Shown here: positions 44,502 through 52,860 of the stretch, piece by piece
How positions within the stretch are numbered: the first letter of the stretch is position 1
Layout of the letters: each line of letters starts with the position of its first letter
Assembly (NCBI RefSeq): GCF_000373645.1
Contig: NZ_KB892010.1
Coordinates: 62,001-126,000, forward strand
DNA length: 64,000 nt
Origin: Streptomyces sp. ATexAB-D23
GTDB lineage: Bacteria; Actinomycetota; Actinomycetes; Streptomycetales; Streptomycetaceae
Direction of reading: 5' to 3'
Program-made: the position numbers and the translations under genes
The notes under the pieces: generated by a model
The model's input: only the letters and a program-made list of their open reading frames with translations
Told to the model about the DNA's origin: nothing
The model's database searches: none

Positions 44502-44618
44502 CGCTGACCGCCTTTCACATGCATATCCGTGGAGCGGAATCCCCTTTCAAGGTAGAGGTCCATGCGGCAGCGTGTGAGGTGTTCGTCACAGCAAGCAACC
44601 GAAAGGTGGACGGCCCTC

Positions 44619-44828
44619 ATGGACCATGCCCCGTACGACATCGGCCCCGACATCGACGCACTGCGCGCGGCGCTCAAGGCGCACGAAATCACGCTGCCGT
44701 CACTCGGAGTTGACCCGCTGACGCTCGCCGGCTGGACCACCAGGCCGCCTCTCGTCGCGCTCGGTAACTGCAACGCGGAGACCGCCCGCCGGCTGGCCGA
44801 GGTGCTGCGCGAGGCGGCGGGGGGATGA
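44619..44828 (+). CDS. Small hypothetical protein
   Basis: The 69-residue protein has no family I recognise; it has one Cys and a helical C-terminus. ATG 44619 has GAAAGGTGG upstream and gives MDHAPYDIGPDIDALRAALK. Its 3' end overlaps the ATPase gene by 4 nt (ATGA), so they are co-expressed. Such genes commonly sit next to WhiJ-like regulators. Confidence 0.6.
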   Translation: MDHAPYDIGPDIDALRAALKAHEITLPSLGVDPLTLAGWTTRPPLVALGNCNAETARRLAEVLREAAGG

Positions 44829-45265
44829 GCGGGCTGCCGCTGACGTGGGAGTTCCTGGCGGTCCCCCGGGCGGTGCCGGAGGTGCGGCGGATACTGCGGG
44901 CGCGGTTCGCGGGCGACGACGCGGGCGATCTCGTGTTGTGCGTCTGCGAGTTGCTGACGAACGTGATCACGCATGTGGGGGAGCGCACGCCGGTGACGTT
45001 ACGAGTGAGCGCCACGCACACGGGGCGGGTACGGGTCGCACTGAGCGACCCCGCGCCGACCGTGTGGCCGGCGCTCCGGGAGGCGGGGCCGGAGGGTACG
45101 TCGGGGCGCGGGCTCCAGTTGGTGGACGCCGTGGCCATGCGCTGGGGCGTGGAGCAGGCCCCGTACAGCAAGACGGTGTGGTGCGAGCTGCGGGCCCCGA
45201 GAAGCCGGTCGGTTCTCCGGCCCGACGGGGCGGGGCTGCTGAGCGGGGGAAGCGGAGCCCGCTGA
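44825..45265 (+). CDS. HATPase-domain protein (anti-sigma/SpoIIAB-like)
   Basis: The 146-residue protein has the GHKL N-box CELLTNVITHV, a DPAPTVWP G1-type site and a GTSGRGLQLVDAVA G2 box. Many Streptomyces members lack a full partner switch but regulate sigma factors. Context (DUF397, XRE, small protein) matches abaA/whiJ-type loci, where an ATPase of this family is a known companion. The kinase activity is not proven. Confidence 0.82.
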   Translation: MSGLPLTWEFLAVPRAVPEVRRILRARFAGDDAGDLVLCVCELLTNVITHVGERTPVTLRVSATHTGRVRVALSDPAPTVWPALREAGPEGTSGRGLQLVDAVAMRWGVEQAPYSKTVWCELRAPRSRSVLRPDGAGLLSGGSGAR

Positions 45266-45311
45266 GGCCGCAGTCGTCACGGCGGCCGTGGTCGTCCACG
45301 GGAAAGCCGGA

Positions 45312-45340
45312 ACGGCCTGCCGGAGAAATCGGCAGGCCGT
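45312..45340. terminator. Hairpin between convergent ATPase and secreted-protein genes
   Basis: ACGGCCTGCCG (45312-45322) pairs with CGGCAGGCCGT (45330-45340) around a 7-nt loop. Its position between convergent genes suggests a shared terminator. Confidence 0.65.
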
Positions 45341-45359
45341 CACGGAAGCAAACGCGTAT

Positions 45360-45794
45360 TCAGCTCTTCGCCTTGTACGTGGTGTGGGCGACGCTCGACG
45401 TGGGCCAGAAGTAGTCGTCCACGCCCAGAATGGCGAGCGTGGCGTTTCCGGAATTCGACGCGCGGTAGGTCCATCCCTTGGTCGCCTTCACGGAAACGGT
45501 GGGCGTGGTGCAGGTCTTCGCCTTGCGGCACGCCTTTCCGTTCGACTTGAACGTCTTCCCGTTGTTCCCGGACAGCGCCACCGTGGGGCGCAGGATGAGC
45601 CCCTTCTTCTTGCACGTCATCTTGGCGTTGGCGTACACCGTGGAGCCCTTGCGCCAGAGCGTGACGGAATTGGTGCAGCCGCCGTACGCCTTCCCCTTGC
45701 CGGTCTGAGCGGCCTGGGCCGCGGTGCCGGAAGCGACGATGAGACCGAGCGCGGCAGTACCGATTGCCACGCCCTGGACGATCCGCTTCTTCAA
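45360..45794 (-). CDS. Small secreted cationic protein, unknown
   Basis: The 144-residue protein starts with a Sec signal peptide (MKKRIVQGVAIGTAALG..., cleavage likely after AAQA). The mature ~110 residues are Lys-rich and carry four Cys (GGCTNS, MTCKKKG, KACRKAKTCTTP), which could form disulfides outside the cell. No family is recognised. The TTG start at 45794 follows GGAGGAAG. A longer in-frame start (45893) lacks these features. Confidence 0.75.
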   Translation of the reverse strand: MKKRIVQGVAIGTAALGLIVASGTAAQAAQTGKGKAYGGCTNSVTLWRKGSTVYANAKMTCKKKGLILRPTVALSGNNGKTFKSNGKACRKAKTCTTPTVSVKATKGWTYRASNSGNATLAILGVDDYFWPTSSVAHTTYKAKS

Positions 45795-46119
45795 TGTACT
45801 TCCTCCCGTTTCACTGACATCTGCCAGTGCAAAGACGGCCTGACTTCTCAGGCCTCGGTGGGAGACTATGCGTGACCGGCGGAAGCAGGCCATGGACTTG
45901 AGGGAAACGTGAGCTAGTGGTCCAACTGCGTTTGCAATGGTGAGGGTTGAGCGAAGCGGGAAGTGCGGCTCGGTACACGGGGAGGCCGAGGGAGCGGTCC
46001 CTCGCGCGCAGCCGGGGCAGGGCCCGGCGCAGGGCCGACCGGGGCCGCCGGGGGGATGTTCGCGGGCCCGGCGGCGGTGCTGGCCCGCCTTCCGGGCGGC
46101 CAGTGGGTCTCATGGCCGT

Positions 46120-46915
46120 ATGACCATCGAACGACCGGTGTACCGGGTCAAGCGGCGGCTTCTCGGCAAGCCGCTCACCACCGAACGCGTCGGCGAGGAG
46201 AAGCTGAGCAACCGGACGGCCCTCGACGTGCTCGCTTCCGACTGCATCAGCTCGTCGGCCTATGGCTCGGAGGAGATGCTGAGGGTCCTGATGCCGGTGG
46301 TCGGGGCGGCGGCCTTCACTCTGGTGATGCCGGTGACCGGGGCGAGCCTCGCGGTCCTGCTGTTTCTGACGCTCCGTTACAGCGATGTCGTCTCGATCTA
46401 CACCCGGGCCGGCGGATCCTACGTGGTGGCCCGGGAGAACTTCGATCAACCGCGAGTACTGGCGCGAGGCCGCCGCTCTCGGGCGGCTTCCCAAGGGCGC
46501 CGACCGGCCGCGTACACAGCACCACCAGGTGTTCGTCCTGGTCGAGACGTTGGATCTGGCCACGCTGATGGCCCTGTACGCACACGAGTTGCGGCCCGAC
46601 AACGTCCGCGCGGTGCACTTCGTCATCGACGGGGCGCAGGCGGGTCGGCTGTCCGCTCGCTGGGCGTCGACCTTCGCGACCTCCGTCGAGCTGGAGTTGT
46701 CGCGTACCGTGCCCGGTCCGCCGGCGCCGGGCGTCGCTCGCCGGCTGAACGTTCATGCCGTGACGTTGCGTTTCCCGGAGCAGTCCGGGGCGTCGGTGAC
46801 CACCGAGAACCACATCTGGGCGTCAAGGTCGTCACTGGCCGGACGCGGCGTGCCGAGCATTCCGGAGACTTCGTGCCGATCCGCAGCCCGTGCCCACTCC
46901 CGGACGCGCCTTTGA
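46120..46915 (+). pseudogene. APC-family amino-acid permease, internally deleted and frameshifted
   Basis: From ATG 46120 the first ~108 residues match the start of an APC permease (EEKLSNRTALDVLASDCISSSAYGSEE, key part SNRTALDVLASDC) through the third membrane segment and SYVVARENF at 46443. The frame then shifts by one base, and the sequence jumps to INREYWREAAALGRLPKG and HQVFVLVETLDLATLMALYAHELRP, the soluble C-terminal part of the same family. Membrane segments 4-12 are missing, so a deletion joined the two ends. The last part is degraded. No product is expected. Confidence 0.8.
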
Positions 46916-46940
46916 CACCGGTCCCGGCCTACGGGACGGT
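46912..46940 (+). promoter_or_regulatory. Possible promoter of the DUF6879-XRE operon
   Basis: TTGACA (46912-46917) and GACGGT (46935-46940) are 17 bp apart. The -35 is perfect, the -10 is weak. A start site near 46947 would fall in the CGCAA direct repeat at 46944-46959, which suits a repressor site. Confidence 0.45.
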
Positions 46941-46943
46941 CTT

Positions 46944-46959
46944 CGCAACTACGCGCAAC
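46944..46959 (+). promoter_or_regulatory. CGCAA direct-repeat motif, copy 1
   Basis: CGCAACTACGCGCAAC holds two CGCAA(C) units spaced by 10 bp, one turn of the helix. Copy 2 (48632-48647) is identical at 14 of 16 bases and lies before the second gene set. The shared motif is a candidate binding site for the XRE regulator encoded between them. Confidence 0.55.
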
Positions 46960-46980
46960 CCGACCTAAGGGGAGTACGTG

Positions 46981-47259
46981 ATGACGTTACGGTTCGTCGG
47001 GATCGACCCGAACACCGGCGGCGAGGGATCACCGACGGTGTGGGTGGAAGAGGAGAGCGCGGACCTGGTCCTCCAGGGTGAGGAAGCCGATGCCCTCCTC
47101 AAGGCCCTGGTCGACTCCACCGAGTGGGTGGCCGGCCACAAGACGGGTATCCCGCCGCATGAGCGGGTGATTCGGTTTCCGTTCCGCATGGTGCAGATTC
47201 TCAAGGAGGCGTGCGATGCCGCTGAACGCGCAGCAGCTGAACACCGCGACGTTCGCTGA
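46981..47259 (+). CDS. Small acidic hypothetical protein, first gene of the DUF6879-XRE set
   Basis: The 92-residue protein is not in a family I recognise. It is acidic, with MTLRFVGIDPNTGGEGSP at the start and an amphipathic Glu/Ala-rich C-terminus. ATG 46981 follows AAGGGGAG; GTG 46978 is also possible. It overlaps the DUF6879 gene by 44 nt, suggesting translational coupling. Proteins like this often sit directly before DUF6879 and XRE genes in actinomycetes. Confidence 0.6.
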   Translation: MTLRFVGIDPNTGGEGSPTVWVEEESADLVLQGEEADALLKALVDSTEWVAGHKTGIPPHERVIRFPFRMVQILKEACDAAERAAAEHRDVR

Positions 47260-47761
47260 GCTGCTCGCCGACACCCACCACACGGCGTTCCACCTGGAGA
47301 TGCGCGACCTGTACTCCGTCGGCGACGAGACGGACGACTACGCCGCCTTCCTGCGCACCGGCGTCCCCAACCTCGACCCCGCCCGCTCGTTCTGGCCCCA
47401 GTGGATGCCGCTCGTGACGGACGCGGTCGCCCGCGGCGTGGTCATACGCCGCGCACGGATCGTCTCCGAGCCGGTCACCGACTACATCCGCTACGAGCAC
47501 GCCATCACCCCGCTCAACCTCCAGGCCGGAGAGGACGTGCGCTGGCTGTCCCGCCGCCGTGCCTCCGATATTCCGCTGCCCGGTAACGACTTCTGGCTTC
47601 TTGACGGCCGTCTTGTGCAGTTCCACCACTTCACCGGCACCGGCGACTGGGCATCGGACGGCAAGGAGCGCACCACCGACCCGGTCGCCGTCGCGCTGTG
47701 CCACGCCGCCTTCGAGACGGTGTGGGAGCGCGGCATCCCGCACGAGAAGTACACCGTCTAG
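47216..47761 (+). CDS. DUF6879 protein
   Basis: The 181-residue protein has the family pattern: FHLEMRDLYSVGDETDDYAAFL near the N-terminus, then DFWLLDGRLVQFHHF and WERGIPHEKY near the C-terminus (key parts shown). Function is unknown. DUF6879 genes almost always lie next to an XRE/DUF5753-type regulator, as here (16 nt to the next gene). I infer it is the regulated or regulatory partner of that XRE protein. Confidence 0.85.
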   Translation: MPLNAQQLNTATFAELLADTHHTAFHLEMRDLYSVGDETDDYAAFLRTGVPNLDPARSFWPQWMPLVTDAVARGVVIRRARIVSEPVTDYIRYEHAITPLNLQAGEDVRWLSRRRASDIPLPGNDFWLLDGRLVQFHHFTGTGDWASDGKERTTDPVAVALCHAAFETVWERGIPHEKYTV

Positions 47762-47777
47762 GCCCCTGAGCACCCCC

Positions 47778-48626
47778 ATGACCGCATCCCCGTCGTCCAG
47801 TGCACAGGCAGCCCGTGAGGCGCTGGCCGTGCGCTTGAGGCACCTGCGCAAGGACGCCGGCCTCACCGGGAGGGACCTCTCCACCCGATGCGGCTGGCAC
47901 CCCGCGAAGACCACCCGCATCCAGAAGGGCGACGCGCCGCCCTCCGACGCGGACATCCGCGCCTGGTGCGCGGCGTGCGACGCGGACGACCAGGCCGACG
48001 ACCTCATCGCCACCGCCCGTGCCGTCGACTCCATGTACATGGAGTGGCGCCGCCTGCACAAGGACGGGATGCGCAAGGTCCAGCAGGACTGGAACACCCT
48101 GCACGAACAGACCCGCGTCTGCCGGGTCTACGTCTCCAACGTCCCGCCCGGCTTCTTCCAGACGCCCGGCTTCGCCACCGCCCTCATGGAGCAGATCACC
48201 GCCTTCCAGGGCACCCCCAACGACGTGGCCGAAGCGGTCGCCGCCCGCGTCGCCCGCTCCCGGTTCCTCTACGAGGGCGGACACCGCTACGTCGTCCTCA
48301 TGGAGGAAGCGGTCCTGCGCTACCGCACCGCCGACTCCGGGGCGATGCGTGGCCAGCTGCGTCACCTCCTGACGGTGATGCCGCTGGCCTCCGTCTCGCT
48401 GGGGATCATTCCGTTCACCGCGCAACGCACCGTGTGGCCGCTGGAGGCGTTCTACCTCCACGACGACACCACCGCCGTAGTGGAGACCCTGACGGCGGAG
48501 ATCAAGGTCAAGCAGCCGCGCGAGCTGGCCGACTACGCCAAGGCGTTCACCGGCCTGGCGAAGATGGCCGTCTACGGCGACGCAGCCCGCGACCTCATCC
48601 GGGCCGCGATCGACGTCCTGGAGTGA
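47778..48626 (+). CDS. XRE-family regulator with DUF5753
   Basis: The 282-residue protein has an N-terminal helix-turn-helix: LRHLRKDAGLTGRDLSTRCGWHPAKTTRIQKGD (key LSTRCGWHPAKTTRIQKG). The C-terminal DUF5753 region contains PPGFFQTPGFATALMEQIT (the 'IPGLLQT'-like motif) and PFTAQRTVWPLEAFYLHDD. It follows the DUF6879 gene by 16 nt and precedes a repeat copy at 48632. It may bind the CGCAA repeats (inference). Confidence 0.88.
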   Translation: MTASPSSSAQAAREALAVRLRHLRKDAGLTGRDLSTRCGWHPAKTTRIQKGDAPPSDADIRAWCAACDADDQADDLIATARAVDSMYMEWRRLHKDGMRKVQQDWNTLHEQTRVCRVYVSNVPPGFFQTPGFATALMEQITAFQGTPNDVAEAVAARVARSRFLYEGGHRYVVLMEEAVLRYRTADSGAMRGQLRHLLTVMPLASVSLGIIPFTAQRTVWPLEAFYLHDDTTAVVETLTAEIKVKQPRELADYAKAFTGLAKMAVYGDAARDLIRAAIDVLE

Positions 48627-48631
48627 AGTTC

Positions 48632-48647
48632 CGCAATTACCCGCAAC
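48632..48647 (+). promoter_or_regulatory. CGCAA direct-repeat motif, copy 2
   Basis: CGCAATTACCCGCAAC differs from copy 1 at 2 of 16 positions. It lies 5 bp before a -35-like TTGAGA at 48652, so it sits upstream of the promoter rather than over the start site. Confidence 0.55.
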
Positions 48648-48651
48648 GTTG

Positions 48652-48681
48652 TTGAGACTCGACCGGTGGCATCCGTAGCGT
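48652..48681 (+). promoter_or_regulatory. Possible promoter of the unknown-DUF6875-kinase-GNAT set
   Basis: TTGAGA (48652-48657) and TAGCGT (48676-48681) are 18 bp apart. The start site near 48688 leaves a leader of about 128 nt before ATG 48816. Confidence 0.45.
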
Positions 48682-48815
48682 CGAACCCAGCGCCACGCCC
48701 GCCTCGTACGCGCACCAATGGACTCCGGGTGCACGGCGTACGGCACCACCAGGCACCGCACCTGTTCCCATCCGGGATGGGGCGAGCACCACTCGACACC
48801 GAGAGGGGCACCACC

Positions 48816-49217
48816 ATGAGCACCGCAACGACCGAGCTGCGCCGGTTCCTGACCATCACCGGCCGGCGTTTCAAGAACGGCCAGAGCGCACCCGAGATGT
48901 TCTCCCCGGCTGTGGACAAGGCGTGGCACGACCTGCTCGGCACCCCGGCCTACGAGGCCCTGTGCCAGGAGAGTGCCGGCCAGTCGATCCGGCACGTCGC
49001 GAACAACGGCCACGGCCCGATCGCCTGGGTCACCGCCTACGAAGAGGCGTACGGGCCGCTGCCGGAGATCTGGTTCACCGACGCCGAGGGCAACGTCGAC
49101 CAGGACGCCGTCGCCCGCTACCGGGAGAACGGCATCGTGGTCGCCGAGTGGGACTGCGGCCCCGCCGGTGGCGACGGCGACCTCGTGCCCGACCAGCCGG
49201 AGACCGCCCACCGGTGA
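48816..49217 (+). CDS. Hypothetical protein, first gene of the DUF6875-kinase set
   Basis: The 133-residue protein is not in a family I can name with confidence. It shows LLGTPAYEALCQESAGQSIRHV and a Gly/Asp-rich C-terminus (GPAGGDGDLVPD), with two Cys and several Trp, which hint at a small compact domain. ATG 48816 is in a GAGAGGGGCACC leader. Its stop overlaps the next gene's GTG by 4 nt. Confidence 0.55.
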   Translation: MSTATTELRRFLTITGRRFKNGQSAPEMFSPAVDKAWHDLLGTPAYEALCQESAGQSIRHVANNGHGPIAWVTAYEEAYGPLPEIWFTDAEGNVDQDAVARYRENGIVVAEWDCGPAGGDGDLVPDQPETAHR

Positions 49218-49909
49218 CCACCAGCAGCAGCGCAGCGCCCCGGCCCACCGACGGGGCGCTGCGCCTCGTTGAGGCCGGCACCACCCGACCGCGCTCCGTG
49301 GACATCGGTGACTACGCACACCGGATGACCGCCCACTGCCCCTACCTCGCCCCCTCCCTCCAACAGGGCCTGACGACCTGGACGGTTTACCGCGCCGACG
49401 GCGACGCCGAAGCCGTCCAGGCGGAGCTCTTCCACGCGGGCGCCCAAGCAGCGGAGTGGCTGCGGCCCTTGCTGAGCCGGCCCCACGGCCTTCTGCGGTG
49501 CGAGAACATCGTCCTGCTGGGCGAGGTGCCCGGCACGGGGCACAGGGGCCTGCTGGCCTGGCCGCACTGGGTGTTGAAGAACCTTTACGGACCGGTCGGG
49601 GTGATGTTCGGCAAGTTCTACGCCGGAGAAGCGGAAGTCACCGGGGTCGGCCACCCGATTCCGGCCGCGCCCGCCTCGTTTCTCCCTGTGCGGGCCGCCG
49701 TCCGCCGCCGCGACCCTCGCTTCCTGCACGCGACCCCCGACCTGGCCGCCGCGCTCGCCACGGCCGAGGACGACGGACGCGACGTGTTCGAGCACATCCC
49801 CACCCAGTGGAAGGACATCCGCACATGGGCCAGGGACCACCTCCCCCCACCGAAGCCGTCGCCCTCCTCACCGGACACACCGGCGACCCCACCGCGATCC
49901 AGCTCCTGA
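49214..49909 (+). CDS. DUF6875-like protein
   Basis: The 231-residue protein resembles DUF6875: an N-terminal CPYLAPSLQQGLTTWTVYR, a middle GVMFGKFYAGEAEVTGVGHPIPAAPASFLPVR region (key GVMFGKF and FLPVR), then a D-x-x-F pattern (DPRFLHATPDL). The family's role is unknown; related genes sit in biosynthetic loci. GTG 49214 overlaps the previous stop (GTGA). Its 3' end overlaps the kinase gene by 85 nt, an unusually long overlap that points to joint translation. Confidence 0.55.
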   Translation: MTTSSSAAPRPTDGALRLVEAGTTRPRSVDIGDYAHRMTAHCPYLAPSLQQGLTTWTVYRADGDAEAVQAELFHAGAQAAEWLRPLLSRPHGLLRCENIVLLGEVPGTGHRGLLAWPHWVLKNLYGPVGVMFGKFYAGEAEVTGVGHPIPAAPASFLPVRAAVRRRDPRFLHATPDLAAALATAEDDGRDVFEHIPTQWKDIRTWARDHLPPPKPSPSSPDTPATPPRSSS

Positions 49910-50709
49910 GCGACCGGCGCGGCTCCCGGGTCTGGAAGGTCCAAGGCCCCGGAGGAGCGGTTGCCGTGAAGGCCAACAACCCCGCCGGTGACAACGCCCA
50001 CGAGAAGGCCGCGGAGATGGCACAGGAGGACGACCACCTTCTTCGCCTCACGGCCGCCGGCGTCATCAGCCCCGACTACCGGGCGGGCGCCGGGACGTGG
50101 GAGGGCGGCCGGTGGCTGGCCGTCAACTGGATCGACGGCGCACCCCTGTGGCGAGCCCTTGCCCTCGCTCGGGGGCCCGAAGGAGACCGCGCTGCGGTCC
50201 GCCCCTGGCTCGCGGGCATCGCCCGCGGCTGGACACAGCACCTCGCCCGGATGCACACCGCTGGATGGGCTCACGCCGACGTCCAGCCCACCAACACCCT
50301 CGTCACGAACGACGGCCAGGCGGCGGTCATCGACTACGCCCTCGCGTGCGGCCCCGGCGACCGCCGACGCATCCCGTACCGGGGAGCCCTCACCCACACC
50401 ACCGCCCCCGAGATCGCCACCGCGATCCTCTCCGCTCCCGCCGACACCCACATCCAGGCACACCCGGCCGCCGACATCTGGAGCCTGGGCGCCTCCCTGT
50501 TCTGGTGCTGGACCGGCCACCGCCCCGTCTCCTACGACAACGACCTCGACCGGCTGGAGAAGCTGGCCGCCATCGCCAAAGGCACCACCACCGCGCTGCG
50601 CGACGTCCGGCCCTGGCCCTTCCCCGCGTTCGAGGACACCATCACCGCATGCCTGGCCCCCGACCCCGCCGACCGGCCCACCGCGAAGGAACTGACCACC
50701 GCATGGTGA
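49825..50709 (+). CDS. Protein-kinase-fold protein
   Basis: The 294-residue protein has the ATP-binding VAVKANNP (Lys in VAVK), the catalytic loop HADVQPTN (Asp and Asn kept, HRD changed to HAD), DYA in place of DFG, TAPEIATA and DIWSLGASLFWCWTG. The core catalytic residues are there, so it may phosphorylate a protein or small molecule. It has no membrane segment or sensor domain, unlike most Streptomyces Ser/Thr kinases. It overlaps the GNAT gene by 7 nt, suggesting a coupled modification unit. Confidence 0.75.
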   Translation: MGQGPPPPTEAVALLTGHTGDPTAIQLLSDRRGSRVWKVQGPGGAVAVKANNPAGDNAHEKAAEMAQEDDHLLRLTAAGVISPDYRAGAGTWEGGRWLAVNWIDGAPLWRALALARGPEGDRAAVRPWLAGIARGWTQHLARMHTAGWAHADVQPTNTLVTNDGQAAVIDYALACGPGDRRRIPYRGALTHTTAPEIATAILSAPADTHIQAHPAADIWSLGASLFWCWTGHRPVSYDNDLDRLEKLAAIAKGTTTALRDVRPWPFPAFEDTITACLAPDPADRPTAKELTTAW

Positions 50710-51212
50710 CGCTGCGCGCCCTGCGCACCGACGACGCACGCACCCTCACCCGCGTCTACAGGGGTGCCTCCATCCGGCACACCACCGGCAAACCCCTCAC
50801 GCTCGACCAGGCCCACGAGAAGATCCGCACCGCCCTCGCCCGAGCCGCCGAAACCCCGCGCGCACAGTGGAGCTGGGGCATCCTCACCGCACACGAGATG
50901 ATCGGCCTGATCTCCCTGCGGCGACGAACCTCCGCCATGGGCACCATCAGCTACATCCTCCGCGAAGACACCTGGGGCCACGGCTACGCCACCCAGGCCG
51001 CGCAGCAGGTCGTCTCCGTAGCCTTCGCCACCGCCGGCCTCAACCGGCTGGAGGCCGCGCACCACCCCGACAACCCCGCTTCCGGCCGCGTCCTGGCCAA
51101 AGCCGGGTTCACCCGCATCGGCACATCCGACCGGCACACCGACAACGGAACCGTCCCCTACGAGCTGTACGCCTTGGAGCCACACCCGATCCGCTGCCCC
51201 TGCGGTGGCTAG
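50703..51212 (+). CDS. GNAT-family N-acetyltransferase (RimJ/RimL-like)
   Basis: The 169-residue protein is of the ribosomal-protein-alanine-acetyltransferase-like group: TLRALRTDDARTLTRVYRG at the start, then DTWGHGYATQAAQQVVS (acetyl-CoA site G-x-G-x-A) and LEAAHHPDNPASGRVLAKAGF. It is the last gene of the set and is coupled to the kinase gene. A role in modifying a protein or product together with the kinase is plausible but unproven. Its start at 50703 uses ATG within the overlap. Confidence 0.82.
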   Translation: MVTLRALRTDDARTLTRVYRGASIRHTTGKPLTLDQAHEKIRTALARAAETPRAQWSWGILTAHEMIGLISLRRRTSAMGTISYILREDTWGHGYATQAAQQVVSVAFATAGLNRLEAAHHPDNPASGRVLAKAGFTRIGTSDRHTDNGTVPYELYALEPHPIRCPCGG

Positions 51213-51226
51213 TGCCGCTTCACGCA

Positions 51227-51832
51227 CTAGAAGCTGTCGTACGTGGGTCGTCCCGCTGGGCGGTAGACGCCGACGATCGTGCCGCCCTTCGTCGCCTTGA
51301 TGCTGACCGGCTCCAGCGCGGTGGGGATCGCGCCGTCGGCGAAGAGCCGCTTGCCGGAGCCGACGATCACGGGGTGGATGGTCAGCCGGTACTCGTCCAC
51401 GAGGCCGTGCCGGATGAGGGTCTGGGCGAGGTCCCCGCTGCCGACGACGCTGATGCTGCCGCCGTCGGACGCCTTGAGGGCGCGTACGGCGTCGACGGTG
51501 TCACCCTCCAGGAGCGTGGAGTTCTGCCACTCGACGGAGGCCAGGGTCCGGGAGGCGACGTACTTGTGCATGCTGTTCATCCGGTCGGTGAACGGGTCGT
51601 CCGGGTCTGCGCTCGGCCAGTACGAGGCGAAGATGTCGTACGTCTTGCGGCCGAGCAGCATGGCCTCGGTGTCCTCGTACCAGCCGGCGATGGCCTCGCC
51701 GACCTCTTCGTCGGAGGCGTGTACCTGCCAGCCGCCGCACTCGAAGCCGTTTTCGCGGTCCTCGTCGGTGCCGCCGGGTGCCTGCATGACGCCGTCGAGG
51801 GTCAGGAACGTGGAAACGATGATCTGGCGCAT
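51227..51832 (-). CDS. Dihydrofolate-reductase-family (RibD C-terminal) protein
   Basis: The 201-residue protein has STFLTLDGVMQAPGGTDED, LGRKTYDIFASYWP, SISVVGSGDLAQTLIRHGLVDE and IHPVIVGSGKRLF, the RibD_C pattern. Members use NADPH for small-molecule reduction and are common as stand-alone genes in actinomycetes. ATG 51832 gives MRQIIVSTFLTLDGV as usual for the family. Confidence 0.9.
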   Translation of the reverse strand: MRQIIVSTFLTLDGVMQAPGGTDEDRENGFECGGWQVHASDEEVGEAIAGWYEDTEAMLLGRKTYDIFASYWPSADPDDPFTDRMNSMHKYVASRTLASVEWQNSTLLEGDTVDAVRALKASDGGSISVVGSGDLAQTLIRHGLVDEYRLTIHPVIVGSGKRLFADGAIPTALEPVSIKATKGGTIVGVYRPAGRPTYDSF

Positions 51833-51905
51833 GGTGCGCTCCCTTCGTCAAAAGGTAGACGGCGGGAGCGCCGGAAACTCATCGGTGACGGTGTCCTCGC
51901 GCGGT

Positions 51906-52700
51906 CTACCGCACGGGGAAGCCGAAGGAGTACCCCTGCTCGCGCAGCCAGGGCAGAACCTGGCCCAGCGCGGCGAGGGTCTGGGAGCGTTCCCCGCCCG
52001 CGTCGTGGAAGAGGACGGTCGGTCCGTTGGAGATCTCGCTCTTGACGGTGGCGACGATGGCGTCGACGCCGGGGTGCTCGAAGTCCTTGGTGTCGACGTT
52101 CCAGCCGAGCGGGCGCATGCCGTGCGAGGCGGCGAGCTTGCGGCTGAACGGGGTGAACGCGCCGCCGGGGGCGCGGTAGTACTGCGGCCGGACGCCGCCC
52201 GAGGCCTTGGTGATCATCCGCTCGGCGTCCAGGATCTCCTTGGTCTGGTACGCCTCGGACTTCTTGTCCATGGTCACGTCGTGCGAGACGGTGTGGTTGC
52301 AGAGGCGGTGCCCGGCCGCCACGACGTCCTTGACCAGGTTCGGGTAGGCCTGGGCCTGCGTGCCCACCATGCAGAACGTGGCCTTGACCCCCTTGTCCTT
52401 GAGCAGTTGCAGTACCTGGGGCGTCCAGGTGGGGTCCGGTCCGTCGTCGATGGTGATGTTGACGCCCTTGGCGCCCTGGTCCGAGGCGTGGGCGATGTCC
52501 TCCGCGACCTTCTCGGTCGCGGGCCGGTCGTCGTCGTGGTGGTGGGAGGCGGACGGCGACGATATGGGTGCCGACGACTGCTTTCCGTCGGCGGTGCCGG
52601 CCTGCGCGGTCCATACGGAGGTGGCCGCGGCCAGCGCCGTGACCCCGAGGGCCGCCGCGAGAAGCCGGCTGTGCCAAGCCCGTCCCTTGTGCTTCGCCAT
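51906..52700 (-). CDS. Secreted polysaccharide deacetylase (NodB/CE4 family)
   Basis: The 264-residue protein has a Sec signal peptide (about residues 1-35, cleavage near TAQAG). The NodB fold shows all five motifs in order: VNITIDDGPDPTW (Asp-Asp), LCNHTVSHDVTM (H-x-x-x-H), YRAPGGAFTPF, GWNVDTKDFEHPG and VLFHDAGGERSQT (catalytic His). It removes acetyl groups from cell-wall or chitin-type polymers outside the cell. ATG 52700 has a GGGGCGG-type leader; a longer in-frame start is not needed. Confidence 0.9.
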   Translation of the reverse strand: MAKHKGRAWHSRLLAAALGVTALAAATSVWTAQAGTADGKQSSAPISSPSASHHHDDDRPATEKVAEDIAHASDQGAKGVNITIDDGPDPTWTPQVLQLLKDKGVKATFCMVGTQAQAYPNLVKDVVAAGHRLCNHTVSHDVTMDKKSEAYQTKEILDAERMITKASGGVRPQYYRAPGGAFTPFSRKLAASHGMRPLGWNVDTKDFEHPGVDAIVATVKSEISNGPTVLFHDAGGERSQTLAALGQVLPWLREQGYSFGFPVR

Positions 52701-52860
52701 GTCCGCCCGCCCCTTTTTACTTCGCCGCCGCTGCCGGTCCCGTGCCTGCCCTGCCTTGCCCCCACGAGGACATACGAATGCGGCCCGGAGGATGCCTCTG
52801 TTACGGATCGCGGACAAATCTGCGGGAGACCGGCGACAAACGCGGCCGGAACCGGGCTGC

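Noticed and set aside
46122..46968. Reading 46120-46968 as one intact fusion protein
   Set aside because: The frame that continues from the permease N-terminus becomes Arg-rich nonsense, while the matching permease C-terminus is in another frame; a pseudogene is the better reading.
47631..49319. 562-residue minus-strand frame across the XRE gene and its downstream region
   Set aside because: It runs through two coding genes on the other strand and has no recognisable domain.
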